Positions 11,670 to 22,253 of a DNA stretch of 64,000 bases are shown in pieces. Location: positions 1 to 64,000 of the forward strand of contig JAAVTG010000343.1 in the NCBI GenBank assembly GCA_011947345.1, read 5' to 3'. Numbering within the stretch: the stretch's first letter is position 1; each line of letters starts with the position of its first letter. A program made the translations under genes and the position numbers. Below the pieces are notes generated by a model that had not been told where the DNA came from, ran no database searches, and saw only the letters and a program-made list of their open reading frames with translations. Source of the stretch: Phytophthora quininea. Lineage: Eukaryota; Oomycota; Peronosporomycetes; Peronosporales; Peronosporaceae.

Positions 11670-12872
11670 ATGGGGCGCGAGCGCGACCTCGAGTGCGGCG
11701 TGCTGTGCCGCTACTTCTTCCAGCAGATGCTGCTGGAGGACGACGAGGCCCGACTAGAGGAGTTCTCGTCGTCGTTGCTGCTGTCGCCGCGGCCTTCGCT
11801 GGCTGAGCTGCGGCAAAAGTTTCCGTTTGAAGGCGTATACCACTTCCGGTTGCAGATCGTGGGCCCAAACGGCGTCTACTGCTGGCGAGACCTGACGGAG
11901 GACGCGCGAGTATTGCCAGTCAGCAGCAGCGGGGAGATCCGCGTCAAGGTGTTGCAGCTACAGGCTGCAGGTGGCGAAGAGCAGCCGACTCCAAGGGCGA
12001 TGCAGGAGCTCGTGGATGTACCTGAAGATCGCCAATTCAGCAGCTTCTTCCGCTGGCAGAGCCGCCCCCAGAGCGAGGAAGGCGTGGGCTACTCCATGCC
12101 TCAGCCGCAGCAGCAGGACGGAGGCAGCGCGCTGTTCGGCATGAAGAAGGCGCTGGCCTCCAAGATGAAGGGCTCCGTCATGGCGCAGACGCTGCAGAAG
12201 CACTCGGCACAAATGTGGAAGAACGTGCAGGCGGCGGCTGCTGGAGTGGGAGGGACATCCAGCAACGCTCCACCGACGGCGACGGCGTTGGCGCAGCTGG
12301 CCAAGCTCATCGGGGCGATGAAGGCCCCGCTGGATGGGCGGACGAGTGAGCACGCAGAGCTGTTGCAGCGGCTGTGGAACACGTGCTTTGAGTCGCAATC
12401 ATTCCAGTTGAGAGGCGTGGAGTGGAATCGCCTTGGGCTTAGACACGGAGATCCCGTGCAGGAGATACAGTTCTTGCTGCCACTGCAGTGTCTCGTGTAC
12501 TTCCACGAGGTGCATCGGACAGTGGCGTTGCCAATTCTGAACGACCAGAGCGGGCCGGAAGCCTACGCATACGCCATAGTGGGGTCGCAGATTGTATATG
12601 TGCTCGCTGACCTGCTGCAGCTGAGGGACGGCAGGTGTTTAGGCTCCGAGCGGCCGTTCTGGAAACTGTTTGAGGACCCCATCGCGTTCTTCGAGCTCTA
12701 CTGCATCGGCTTTCGGGCGTTTGATGCGTCGTGGAAGCTAGGTGCTAGAAAGTCATCGGATATCAACTTTCATCTTAACTACGTGGGCGAGTTCGCTCAG
12801 GAGCTGCTGCGTCGCGGGCCTGAGACGGTAACCGGTCTTGCTGAACATGCCTATCAGCTTCAGAACTGGTAG
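11670..12872 (+). CDS. ELMO-domain protein with DIX-like N terminus
   Basis: ELMO-domain proteins act as GAP-like or GEF-associated regulators of small GTPases. The ATG at 11670 (MGRERDLECGVLC) is preferred because earlier in-frame ATGs overlap the start of the divergent FANCM-like gene. Residues about 50-110 (FEGVYHFRLQ, CWRDLTEDARVLP, GEIRVKVLQLQ) resemble the strand pattern of a DIX/ubiquitin-like fold. Residues about 245-385 match an ELMO domain: AELLQRLWNTCF, QIVYVLADLLQL, RPFWKLFEDPIAFFELYCIGFRAFDASW. The reading frame is intact over 400 codons. The start lies within about 60 bases of the divergent gene start, so the two probably share a promoter region. ELMO assignment is good; the N-terminal fold is a guess. 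Confidence 0.7.
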   Translation: MGRERDLECGVLCRYFFQQMLLEDDEARLEEFSSSLLLSPRPSLAELRQKFPFEGVYHFRLQIVGPNGVYCWRDLTEDARVLPVSSSGEIRVKVLQLQAAGGEEQPTPRAMQELVDVPEDRQFSSFFRWQSRPQSEEGVGYSMPQPQQQDGGSALFGMKKALASKMKGSVMAQTLQKHSAQMWKNVQAAAAGVGGTSSNAPPTATALAQLAKLIGAMKAPLDGRTSEHAELLQRLWNTCFESQSFQLRGVEWNRLGLRHGDPVQEIQFLLPLQCLVYFHEVHRTVALPILNDQSGPEAYAYAIVGSQIVYVLADLLQLRDGRCLGSERPFWKLFEDPIAFFELYCIGFRAFDASWKLGARKSSDINFHLNYVGEFAQELLRRGPETVTGLAEHAYQLQNW

Positions 12873-12923
12873 GCAAGCATGGATGCTATCTACTGTGGCT
12901 TGAATATGCAACTATAATACGCA
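12873..12923. other. Convergent 3' intergenic spacer
   Basis: A 50-base gap lies between two convergent stop codons. I see no terminator-like hairpin. Confidence 0.4.
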
Positions 12924-14765
12924 TCAAGATATCGTTCTGCTTTTATCGCGTTGATGTTCTTCTTCCTGGCTGTGATGTGGCGGAATTACTTGTTGCGCTT
13001 CGTTTGGGTTGCGTTGAGCTGCCCCAAACGACAAGACAAGCATTAACAGCGACACCATTGAAAAAACTACCGCGTGCTGGTCTACTCTGCTTCCAATTGC
13101 AGTGCGAGTCACGGCTTCTTTCTTGGGAGTGTCAATCTCCACCTGCAACGACTCGACGGAGCGCTGCTGATCCTGCAAGAGCTCTTCTTCGATATCTCGC
13201 GGAGTCAACTCTGCTCGCAGCTCCTAGCCATTCCAGTTACTTCCTCAGGTAGTAATAATTCGCTCGAGAATTGCGGAGCCAACAATACTCTGGTTGAAAA
13301 TGTTCTCGTGGGAAGTCCCAAGGCGCCGACGTATCTGGCAAACCATGTCGTTTAACGAGGACAAAATGTTTTCCACATTGCCTCCGGTTGAGATGAACAA
13401 GAAGACGACGGATTCATGCCAAGAAATCTGGGAAACTTGAGAAAGGTTTATCTCGTTGCCGAAGTAATTTTCGCTCCAATCGTCATGAGGACGAGAGAGG
13501 ACACTAAGACATTGAAAACTTTAGCGTCACCAGAAGCAATGCAATTCCCATTTGAATGCTTTGGGACATTGTAGTGGCGTAAAGCTCTCACGTCGGAAAA
13601 CAGAATGGTGCGAAAGAGAATTACTGTGGCTCACTTGCGCAGGATACTTATCGTGTGCATCTGCAACAGCAAATCATCGGTCAATAAAATTGTTTAGGGT
13701 GCGATCGGTATTCTCGAAAGCATTTGATTACCCATTCGCTTTCCTCCTTTGCTGCAGCCACAACCTGCTCGGTGAGCTCTTCGACCTCTTTTTGCGGGCT
13801 TCCAGCTCATTTCCCACCACTGCCAAAGGCTGCTGCCGGTATTGTAAGTGATCTGCTTCAAGCTCTCGCAAGCGGGCAAGTTCTGCTTGAAGCTCTTGAA
13901 TCTGCGCTTTTTCCTGGCGTGCTTTCTCCTAAGAAGTATCAATGATTGTTTCCTTACTCATCGATAAAACTTGATCGAACCTTACCAACCTTTTTGCGCT
14001 TGCGGTAGCGTCTCGATGCAGTCTGCATCTGCAATTTTCGACGAAGCTCATCAAATTCCACATCGTTCGTAACATGCACAGTTTGTCCCGTCGGCAAGAC
14101 ATCTGCTGTCGAAATCTCCTGAGCTGGCAGTAATAAATCTGGCTTCAATTCATCGTCAGGAAGAGCTGAGATTGCTGCACGAGCTGGTTCAAGTACTGCC
14201 GACGAAGCTGTAGATGGAGTTAATTGAGCGTCCACTGCACTCGGGTTGGAGTCCCTGGAAATCCAACAAATGTGTCGACGAGAATCAAAGAGCACATATT
14301 TACGCAGTCCTCTAACTGCCCACAACTTACATCAGAGACGGAACCCAGAGCGGGCTGTCCGGCGCCCCCAACGGACCACCATGCGGACGTGGTGTTCTCA
14401 GCAACTCCTCTGTGATGCTCGGAAGCGATCGACCAGGTCTGCAGACATCGGAGCGTAAGCCCGTTAGTCGGCAGCGATGGCATTGAAACAATCATGCATA
14501 GAAGCCGCTGCAGATACTTTGCCGCAGGCTTGAACTCTTGGGCATCTCCTTCAGCCTGCTGGCCAGGTGTCGGCTTGTGTTCGTACTCGCTGCCTGGCGC
14601 GCCCGCATCCATTGATGGAGATGTATGTTGCTCAGCGTCAGTGGCAGGTGGACTCCCTTCCGCTGCCGCAGAGTCGTCGCTCGCCAGCAACTGTAGCACC
14701 TCCTCCAACATGAGCTGGTCGCCAAAACTGAGACCCACCGGGTCGTTTGGACTGCGCCACGCCAT
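12924..14765 (-). CDS. bZIP transcription-factor candidate with C-terminal membrane segment
   Basis: Exon 1 (14765 to about 14330) starts MAWRSPNDPVGLSFGDQLML and is acidic and Ser/Pro rich, like an activation region. An intron (GTAAGT to TTCCAG) follows. Exon 2 (about 14274-13990) carries the basic region FDELRRKLQMQTASRRYRKRKK. After another short intron, exon 3 (about 13926-13735) reads EKARQEKAQIQELQAELARL, a leucine-zipper coiled coil. Downstream pieces (13460-13260, 13210-12924) include LTPRDIEEELLQDQQRSVES and the hydrophobic run VVFSMVSLLMLVLSF about 30 residues before the stop. Together these suggest a membrane-anchored bZIP, by analogy with ATF6 or plant bZIP17/28, released by proteolysis. 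Frame changes at an A run near 13790 and a GG near 13227 break the frame. The joining of the last exons is uncertain. Confidence 0.55.
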
Positions 14766-14939
14766 TGGTCTTGGTCAGTGTTCCTCAACGTCCTCGAAAG
14801 GATTCGCGCGAACGAATCTGCGACGTGTGCCACTGTATGGACACGACTAGAGAGACGTTCGTCAGCACAATGTCAACGAATAGCAGTACGGTCGAAAGGC
14901 AACGTTATAGCTCAAGAGGTGTGGCTAGCATAGCGCAGA

Positions 14940-16690
14940 TTAATTCTTCCACAGTGGGGAGGTTGTAGTCGTGGTGGTTAGCTGCGGGAAGGCAACACGA
15001 AGTTTGCCCATGATTGCATCGCGCTTTTCCGCCGTGTTCATCTGCTCAAAGACCGAGCTGCGGCGCATCTTATCCGACTGCAATACAGCTCACTCACCGT
15101 AGTTAGTCCACCACGTGCAAGCAAATAAAGTACCAGTAGCACGTACCAGTGTGGAGTCTTGAAGCTCTCGGAGGAGGGTCTCCTGCACATCGCGGAATAC
15201 GAAAAATGTGCCCGACGTGCTGACACCGACGATCGTGGGGTCGGTCTGTCCGCAGGAATCGCGAATACTTACTGAGGTGACAAGAAAAAAGTCAGACTCG
15301 TATCGGTTAGCATGAAACCCGAAAGTAATCTTACCACAGAACGTGGAGCTTGCTGGTAAAAGCATCCTAAAGCGCACTAGCTTTCTCTCGCTTTGAATGG
15401 CGTATAGTTGACCGCTCCAAGTGCAGACAACGATCTGGAACAACGCGATGCTGTCGGTAAAAAGAGAAGCCCATGTCACTCAGGTGTGGTAGTAACGTAC
15501 CGCATCTTCCCGGTTGCCTGTTGCTGTTGTCATTTCGAGTTTGCCCGCACTCACCGCGGCCTCGGGCAACTAAACACCAGCGATATAATCAGCCACTGGA
15601 TACGTTGATGCCGAGAACTCAAACGGTACTCCACGCACCTGTACGTCCCACTGCCGCCCTCCGAACGACGAAAACAGCGACACAAGGCCCGTCATGGACA
15701 CATTGGCAACCATGCCGGTAGCACCATCGCCCATGTCAACATCCCCCACGACAAAAGTGATGCCCTCATCATCGTGTGGAGGACCGTTCCAGGGAACGAC
15801 CTCTCGCTTGTCGATTGGGCCGTCTTGACTTGGAGCGCCAACGCAGAACGTTTCTCCTGAGAAACTTCTCGCTAGCAATTGATTCGAGGCATCCGAGCTC
15901 GAATGCAGCTCAACCAGCGATTCGATCTCGCCAGCGATCTCCAGTTGCGCCACTTGGGAGTATTCCGTCAGCTGAAAAGAACACAACAAATCAGAGTCTG
16001 CTACACGCAACAACTCCACGAAGAAACAATCACCACACCTCGTCCCCTTCGAGCCGCTCCACATCTCGTTGATAGATGAATATTCGTCCGTCGCGCGTTG
16101 CGATCACCAGCTCTCCGTTCCAATGCGCCACGTCGCAGATATTGAGCGCCGCATTCTGCAACATTGGCAACATGCATCAGTTCATGCACCAACCAAACCG
16201 CTTTCCCTCTCTTATTTCTCACAAACGTCGAGCAGAGCTGCAGCACGCCTGCGTCCTCCGCACTCCGAAATACGGAGCATTTCCCCTCCGCCGTCGCCAC
16301 AATTACCCTCATCTAAATGTTGTCAACACTCCCAAGTCAATGTCGTTCCTCAAAATCCGTCATCTAGCTCTCCACCAACCTCTCCGTCTCCAGAGCCCTC
16401 TAGACACAGCGCCGTGACTGATCCGTCCACCTCGCAACTCCGCCAGAGGGTTAAATGATCGTCCACGACCTTGAACAGCGACACGTTGCCTGTGCTGGTC
16501 CCGAACACAAGCTCCGTGGCTCCGTCTCCATCCACGTCGCCCTCCGCGTGCGCGTTGGCCAAGATCTTGCCCTCCAGTTGCGCCGCGTACGACGGCGTCA
16601 GCTCCAGCTGCTCACACACACACACACAGCAACGATCAGCCCACGAGGACATCGAGGCAAGGCCCCAGCCCCGCGCACCTGTCCGCGCAT
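14940..16690 (-). CDS. ITFG2: ITFG2-like FG-GAP/beta-propeller protein
   Basis: ITFG2 is a KICSTOR subunit that, in animals, links nutrient status to TORC1. The ATG at 16690 gives a four-residue first exon (MRGQ), a short intron containing a CA repeat (about 16612-16629), then LELTPSYAAQLEGK and the FG-GAP-like GDVDGDGATELVFG followed by GNVSLFKVVDD. Further blades read VIVATAEGKCSVF, WNGELVIATRDGRIFIY, VVGDVDMGDGATGMVANV, VVCTWSGQLYAIQSERK and TIVGVSTSGTFFVF. The C terminus is a Ser/Thr-rich tail ending at 14940. At least five introns of 50-90 bases are needed. The alternating seven-blade pattern and the length of about 480 residues suit ITFG2; the ortholog call rests on pattern only, and TORC1 involvement is inferred. 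Confidence 0.65.
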
Positions 16691-16771
16691 GGCTTTCGTA
16701 CTAAGTACGTTTCAAAAGTGCAACACCGGCACAAGTTCCGTTGCACCACTTTCCTATCTGCTACCTCCACG

Positions 16772-17903
16772 ATGCTGTCCCTGACCTCCAAGCTCCGTCC
16801 CGCTCTTCGCCACCGACAGGTCGCTGCTCTCTCCGGGGACTCGCTCGCTCTCGGCGCCGTCAGCAGCAGACGGCCACCGCAGCGGAAGAGAAGCCGCAGC
16901 TCAACTTGCAGCGCCTGGCGGTGATTGGCGGCGGCAACATGGCCGAGGCCATCATTACGGGCGTGCTGACCGAGGGCCTGATCCCCAGTAGCAGGCTGAT
17001 CGTGTCGGACCCCAACCCAGCCACCCGCAGCAAGTACAGCAAGTTCCAGGTAGAGACGTGCACGCGGAACAGCTCGGCAGTCAAAGACGCCGACGTCATC
17101 TTGGTGGCCGTCAAGCCCCAAGTGGTCGACGACGTGCTGCGAGCCGTCAAGGCGGCGATGGACCCGGATGCGCTCGTGATCTCTGTGGTGGCTGGGCTGA
17201 AGATCAAGCAACTGCAGCAGCTACTGGGCCGGAACAGCCGCATCATCCGCACAATGCCCAACACCCCAGCCATGGTCGGAGAGGGCACCACCGTTTGGGC
17301 GCAGAGCGCAGAGGTCTCAAGTAAGCAGCACGCCTTGACCAAGGAGATCTTGGGGTCCTTTGGGATCGAGGTGAGTTTAGGCGTATTGAAGTTGTGATGT
17401 GTCATCGGTGTCTGATCGATCCATTTGACTTTGCAGGTGTTTGTGGACGATGAGAACGCGCTGGACATGGCGACTGCGCTGTCCGGCTCTGGACCAGCCT
17501 ACTTTTTCCTCGTGGCGGAGGCCATGATTGATGCTGGCGTGCACATGGGCTTCTCTCGCCCAGTGGCAACGGTAAGGCCTGGAATTCCAAGTTGCTATGT
17601 GTGGAGCTTCGGCTTTAACGAGTTTTTTTCAGAAATTGGTCCAGCAAACCATGCTGGGGTCGGCGCTGTACATGGAGTCTGAGAACCTGCACCCGGTGGA
17701 GCTGCGGAATAACATCACGAGTCCTGGAGGCACCACCGCTGCCGGTCTCTATCGAGCTGAGAAGAACGGCTTCCGCGCCGTGATCGCCGACTCCATCTGG
17801 GCTGCCTACGAGAGATGCCTGGAGCTTGGCTCGTCCGAGCCCGTGCAGCGCCAACGCCCGCGCTCGTGAGTGTGCCAACTGGATACTCAAGCGGAAGGAG
17901 TAG
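16772..17903 (+). CDS. PYCR: Pyrroline-5-carboxylate reductase
   Basis: This enzyme makes proline from pyrroline-5-carboxylate with NAD(P)H. The ATG at 16772 gives [20 protein letters not shown], a likely mitochondrial presequence. The Rossmann motif [15 protein letters not shown] follows, then [47 protein letters not shown] and the C-terminal signature [14 protein letters not shown]. Introns at 17371-17436 and 17572-17632 both follow GT-AG and leave the frame intact. One frame change near 16865 joins the presequence to the catalytic part. A second near 17845 decides the tail; the frame ending in [10 protein letters not shown] (stop 17901-17903) suits the family better than the one stopping at 17869. 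Length about 320 residues, slightly long because of the presequence. Confidence 0.9.
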
Positions 17904-18005
17904 ATGAAGTGCATTGCAGCGCTACTTTCAAGACACATACTAAAACAAAATAACCATGATGTACTTCTCGACAGCAACGAAGTCGTTCCGTTCCAAGACG
18001 CCACC

Positions 18006-18437
18006 CTAACTAATGAGAAACGGATACTTCTGGTAGTACCAATCGCGGTATTTCTCCCAAAACTTGTACCTGGGGTTGGTCCGATCCACACCGTTCTTAG
18101 CAAACCCCCAACCTTTGTAAACGGCGGCGGGACTCGAGTAGGTGTCGTCAAAGTACTGGAAGTATTTCTCCTTGATTTTTCCTGCATCGATTTTGTCCAT
18201 CATCTTTTGGAGCTTCGCGTAGGCTTCGAGTGTGGTCCTCTCCTCGTTTGCTTCCGAGAGTTTTTGGCCGTCGTCGTCGTCGTCGGTCTTATCGCTTCGC
18301 AAGAATCGCTTGGAATCACCACCTCGGACTTTGAGCGGAGTCTGGACACGTGCCACATTCTCGGTCTAATCCTCGGCGGAGATCACTTTGGTGTTCACCA
18401 AAGCAGCAACTGTCAGTAGAAGGTACCGCAGACGCAT
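18006..18437 (-). pseudogene. RXLR-EER effector gene with premature stop
   Basis: RXLR effectors are secreted oomycete proteins delivered into plant cells. From the ATG at 18437 the frame begins MRLRYLLLTVAALV, a typical cleavable signal peptide ending near residue 20. The same frame continues to the final stop at 18006 and contains RFLR, a run of five aspartates and then an EER about 20 residues after the RxLR, followed by a domain of about 85 residues rich in Tyr/Trp/Lys. A TAG codon at 18366-18368, a few codons after the signal peptide and upstream of RFLR, interrupts it. No frame shift is involved. The function of the C-terminal domain is not recognised. Either the gene is a pseudogene or the base call is wrong. 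Confidence 0.8.
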
Positions 18438-18649
18438 GGTTCTTCGCTTGGGTGCACGAAGGTAAGTTTGAGAATGCAATTTGGACAAGTTAATGCATCT
18501 CGAGCTTAGCAGGGAACAAGGACAAGCTTGTGTTCCGAAATGAGTGTGCGTACCGTAATCTAGATATCGTAGAGCGTACTTTTCTCCTAAGACACACCAA
18601 TCGCTTGCCAATCACATAGAGCTGCTAACCAGCTGATCCCACGAGATGT
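18438..18649. promoter_or_regulatory. Upstream region of the RXLR pseudogene
   Basis: About 200 bases between the effector start and the hAT target duplication. No gene is seen; by position it should contain the effector promoter. Confidence 0.3.
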
Positions 18650-18657
18650 CCTTGAAC
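18650..18657. repeat. Target-site duplication CCTTGAAC, left copy
   Basis: An identical 8-mer is found at 22180-22187, directly outside the two terminal inverted repeats. Eight bases is the standard length for hAT insertion. Confidence 0.9.
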
Positions 18658-18869
18658 TAGAGCTGTGCGACGTCCTGCGATGAACCCCCTGAACTCACCC
18701 CTACGCCTACGCCCGGGGATTTGCTTGAAACCCTTCGATTTCCCTCCAACACCCTCAAACGCTCACTGAACACCTTTTAGTTGAAAATATTATGAACAAT
18801 ACAAACTTCCAGTATATAATACCTCTGAATGCTTCAAGTTCCAGTGGATTTCAGCTAGCAGTCGACAAG

Positions 18870-21427
18870 ATGCCAGCTTCGCAGCATGTCGACCAAACTG
18901 CAACCAGCGAAAATACGTACATTCTGGAAGCTGTTCGCACTCCTGTGCGTGGGGGCCGTCAAGAGTCTCCTGCTCCGACAACTCCGCAGCACCCTCGGCG
19001 TCTAGCGGGTCCAGGATTGCGGATCGAGGCACCTTCGACACCAGCGCGTCCACCTTCGGCTCGTTATGCTCCGTATCCTGTACGTCAAGCACGACAAGGA
19101 ACTGCATCATCACATCACCGACCGATAATTCGTGAGCGGAGTTCTGCGCACCTTCCCGACATGGATTCGTTGCAAGTTCGGGTTCAAAATGACATTGGGC
19201 GTCGGCTATACGTCATGAAGAACCAAAAGCGTAGAGATGTCTGGTATTTTGCGCGATTAATTCCAAAGCAGCAATTTTGGGAAGTTCCAGATAGCAGCTT
19301 GACGAACGAGCAGGGTGAAAGGGCAATTTGCTTGTTGTGTGAAACAACAATGAAGTTCCGAGTTGGAAAACACAAGATGGTGGAGCATATGAAGGAAAAG
19401 CATTCTACTGAGTTGGGAATATATCGTCAACAACGAAACCTTATCCTCACAGCTGGAGGTGGTCTTCAGATGCAACGCACTGCTCGTCGTTTAGATAGCG
19501 AGCTGGCCAATGTCGCTGATCCCGAGAAAACTGTTCCGATCCGTAGTGTTACTCCAAAGAGCAACACCAAGTCAACGTGTTACTGGCGAGGTGGATTGCA
19601 CGTCACTTTCGACTTATGATCACTGTGGAAGACGAAGGTTTTATGGAGTTTGTTTCTTATATTACGCAGGAGCTTGGCCGCGTCAAATTGGTTCTTCCGA
19701 ATCACGCTAAACTACGCAGTGATATTGTTGCCCTGGCGGTGCATTATCGCAAGCGTGTCCAAGCGGACATCCAGCGATTCTGCCTTTACTACTCGTTGAC
19801 TAGTGATATCTGGACTGGTCGAGATGGCCGAAGTTACATATCACTGACAATTCACTACGTAACGGAGACATTTGAATCGAGGAATTGGACATTAGAAGTT
19901 CGTGAGCTTCCAGGAATTCACACCGGCACTCGTATTGCAGAAGCAGTAGACGAGATGATGGGAGTGTGGTCTCTGGATAAATCGTTTTGTACTGTATTTG
20001 TCCGAGATGGAGGCTCCAACATGGTCAGCGCGGCGGCCAAACTTCATGTTGTTCACATCCCTTGCGTCGCACACTGTCTACACTTAGTAGTCGCTGGTAT
20101 GTTAATTAAGAAGAAGACGGAGCGGGAGCAACAAGAAGAAGCCGACTTATGGTTAGCGAGTGGGACAACGAAAATGATGAGCCGATCATTGAACACCACG
20201 AAGATGAGGAGCTAGCAGAAGAAGATCGACAAGAAATGGCTTCATTGCGAGGGATGGCAATTGCGGATATCGAGGAATACTTGAATGCCAGCATCGTAAA
20301 CCTTGAGCGTAATGAGCTAGCGTTGGCGCGGAAAGTTGTTCAACACTTCCGATCACTGGCTCGCTATTTCCGAAAGTCGCCAAAGGCCAACATCGGCTTG
20401 GAGAGTGCCAAGTTATTGAGAGAGGAGTCCAGCGGGGCGATGCGCTTCGTATACAGGTGGACTGCCCAACGAGATGGAATAGCTGCTGGGATATGCTCCA
20501 GCGCTTTTTAGTACTTCAAGAAAGCCTGGTCAGCTTTTTCACGTACTTGAGAAGTCCTGAAGGTCGTGTTGAGTTTGAAGACATGGCAAACAAGCTGCGG
20601 CGACCGAAAGCGTCGGACTGGTTGACGATTAAGTGTTTGATCACCTTGCTGGCTCCATTTGCTAATGTGACAACAGCTTTAAGTGGGCAGCAATACCCTA
20701 CGCTGCCGTTGGTGGCTCCGATTATCTACAATATTCGGAAAAAATTGGCGCAGACCAATTTGTTTGATGATCTCATTGCTCGAGCGGGCGACGAAGATTA
20801 TGTCAACGAAACAAAAGTTATGATGAACGATTGCCGCAAGATCGTCCTTAAACTATTTGATGAGCGCTTCTCGGGTTTGTCCACTAGCGATCTTGTTTGG
20901 GTTGCTTACCTTGATCCTCGAGTTGGAAAACGTATGCAGGACCTCACCGATATGAATGCTGCTGAGAAGAAAGCTATCTATGAAAACCTCGTCAGAGCAG
21001 CTCGTCTACTGGCCAGGGAGCACCGAGGAGAGCCCATACATCAGACTCCAATGCCATCTGCACCCGAGGCTCCATCGCAAGGTGAAGACGCATTTTTGAT
21101 GATCTCTTCGGGCCAGATGACGATTTGGAACAGCGGGCTAGTGTAGACCAAGACTGCACTGACGAATTCACTTTGTATTTGAGCGATATAAAGACGGTCA
21201 AGAAGAAACAAGACCCATTGGTATGGTGGCATGTCAACGGCTCCAAATACCCAAACTTAAGTCGGCTCGCTAGGAAGTGGCTGGGAGCAGTTGCAACAAG
21301 CGTTTCTTCTGAACGGGCATTCTCTACAAGCGGTAACATTTTGACTGTTGAACGTAGCTCGCTTACTCCTTCGCTGGTGAGAGATCTGGTGTTCATAGCT
21401 CAGAACTGGAGGATTGACTACGTGTAA
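18870..21427 (+). CDS. hAT transposase with BED zinc finger, frame-broken
   Basis: The ATG at 18870 opens a frame with a Ser/Pro/Arg-rich leader and then a BED-type finger at about 19330-19410 (CLLCETT, HKMVEHMKEKH). The next frame (19577-20215) holds the first part of the RNase H-like catalytic fold: TVEDEGFMEFVSY, SLTSDIWTGRDGRSYISLTIHYV, FVRDGGSNMVSAAAKL, HIPCVAHCLHLVV. A third block (20457-21146) carries RWNSCWDML-type sequence and ANVTTALSGQQYPTLPLV. The end (21125-21427) is the hATC dimerisation region DPLVWWHVNG, YPNLSRLARKWL, VSSERAFSTSGNILT. Four changes of frame are needed. They may be sequencing indels, since no conserved block is missing, so activity cannot be excluded. Confidence 0.85.
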
Positions 21428-21584
21428 AGCAGATATTTCAAACAGCAAGCTACTGTAGTGCATATATACATGTCGACGTTTTTAAAAGATTTCGTGGCAG
21501 CGTGCTACGTCACGCTGACGCGAGACACTCGGCGAAGAGCAAATAAAACTCTTTCGCCATCCGTCTGGATACCTCTCGAGTGTC

Positions 21585-22015
21585 TTGTATCGACCCGACA
21601 TCTTGGCCCTGGAGCTGCGAACTCACTACAACCATCTCATCGCACCCGCTGTTAGACTGCATTTACTGGCCATTGCAACTGGGAGCGTCGCCAAAGCTGC
21701 CACTGCCACTGCGAAGCAAACGCAGCTCCAGTGTGGTGACATCGCCGCCACAAAAGCGCCGGCACCACCAGCCCAGCGTTGTCTCGCCAAGATTTCCCCA
21801 TTTTGCATAGCCCGAACTCTCCGGTGTAGACATTCAAGGTCTGCCGCAAGTTGAGCACCGCATCCAGTAGACGCCCTCCCAAATCTGGGTCGGGACGATG
21901 GGTCCTCTTGATCACTGTCCCGTTGAGTCTCGACTTGCCGCTATCCATGTTGCCCTCGAAGACCAGACGCAGCGTGTAGCAGACCGTCTTGTCCTAAAGC
22001 TCGTTCTGGCAACCC
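21585..22015 (-). other. Non-transposon coding-like segment inside the hAT element
   Basis: Between the end of the transposase and the right terminal repeat, the minus strand reads as a coherent protein-like segment: QDMGCQNEL, then after one stop DKTVCYTLRLVFEGNMDSGK, GTVIKRTHRPDPDLGGRLLD, AVLNLRQTLNVYTGEFGL. It has no similarity I recognise to transposase. The composition resembles host exons, so it may be a captured host gene fragment. The source gene is unknown. Confidence 0.4.
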
Positions 22016-22179
22016 ATATCCTGCCCAACACGGTCGAAGTCATGTGTACCACTTCAAAATCTGGCATACAAAAATCAAGTAAAGGTGTTTGGGGGTGTAG
22101 ACCAGACGTTCGGAGGCCTGAACCCCTCAGCAAACGTCGGGGTGTTCAGGCGGGGTGTTCGCGAACGTTCACAGCTCTA

Positions 22180-22187
22180 CCTTGAAC
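22180..22187. repeat. Target-site duplication CCTTGAAC, right copy
   Basis: It matches the 8-mer at 18650-18657 exactly and immediately follows the right inverted repeat. Confidence 0.9.
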
Positions 22188-22253
22188 ACACCTGCAGAAC
22201 CAGGACACTCGAGCAGCTAAACCAGTCATTTCCAAGACGGCACGGCGTGCGCC

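Larger units (their letters stand above)
18658..22179 (+). mobile_element. Complete hAT-superfamily DNA transposon, 3.5 kb
   Basis: The element starts TAGAGCTGTG at 18658 and ends with its exact complement CACAGCTCTA at 22170-22179. It is flanked by the 8-base direct repeat CCTTGAAC. Both subterminal regions are rich in short GAAC-containing repeats such as TGAACACC, the usual transposase-binding arrangement. Inside lies a BED-finger hAT transposase in several broken frames, then about 750 bases of non-transposase sequence before the right end (see 21585-22015). Intact ends and identical duplications point to a fairly recent insertion. Confidence 0.9.
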
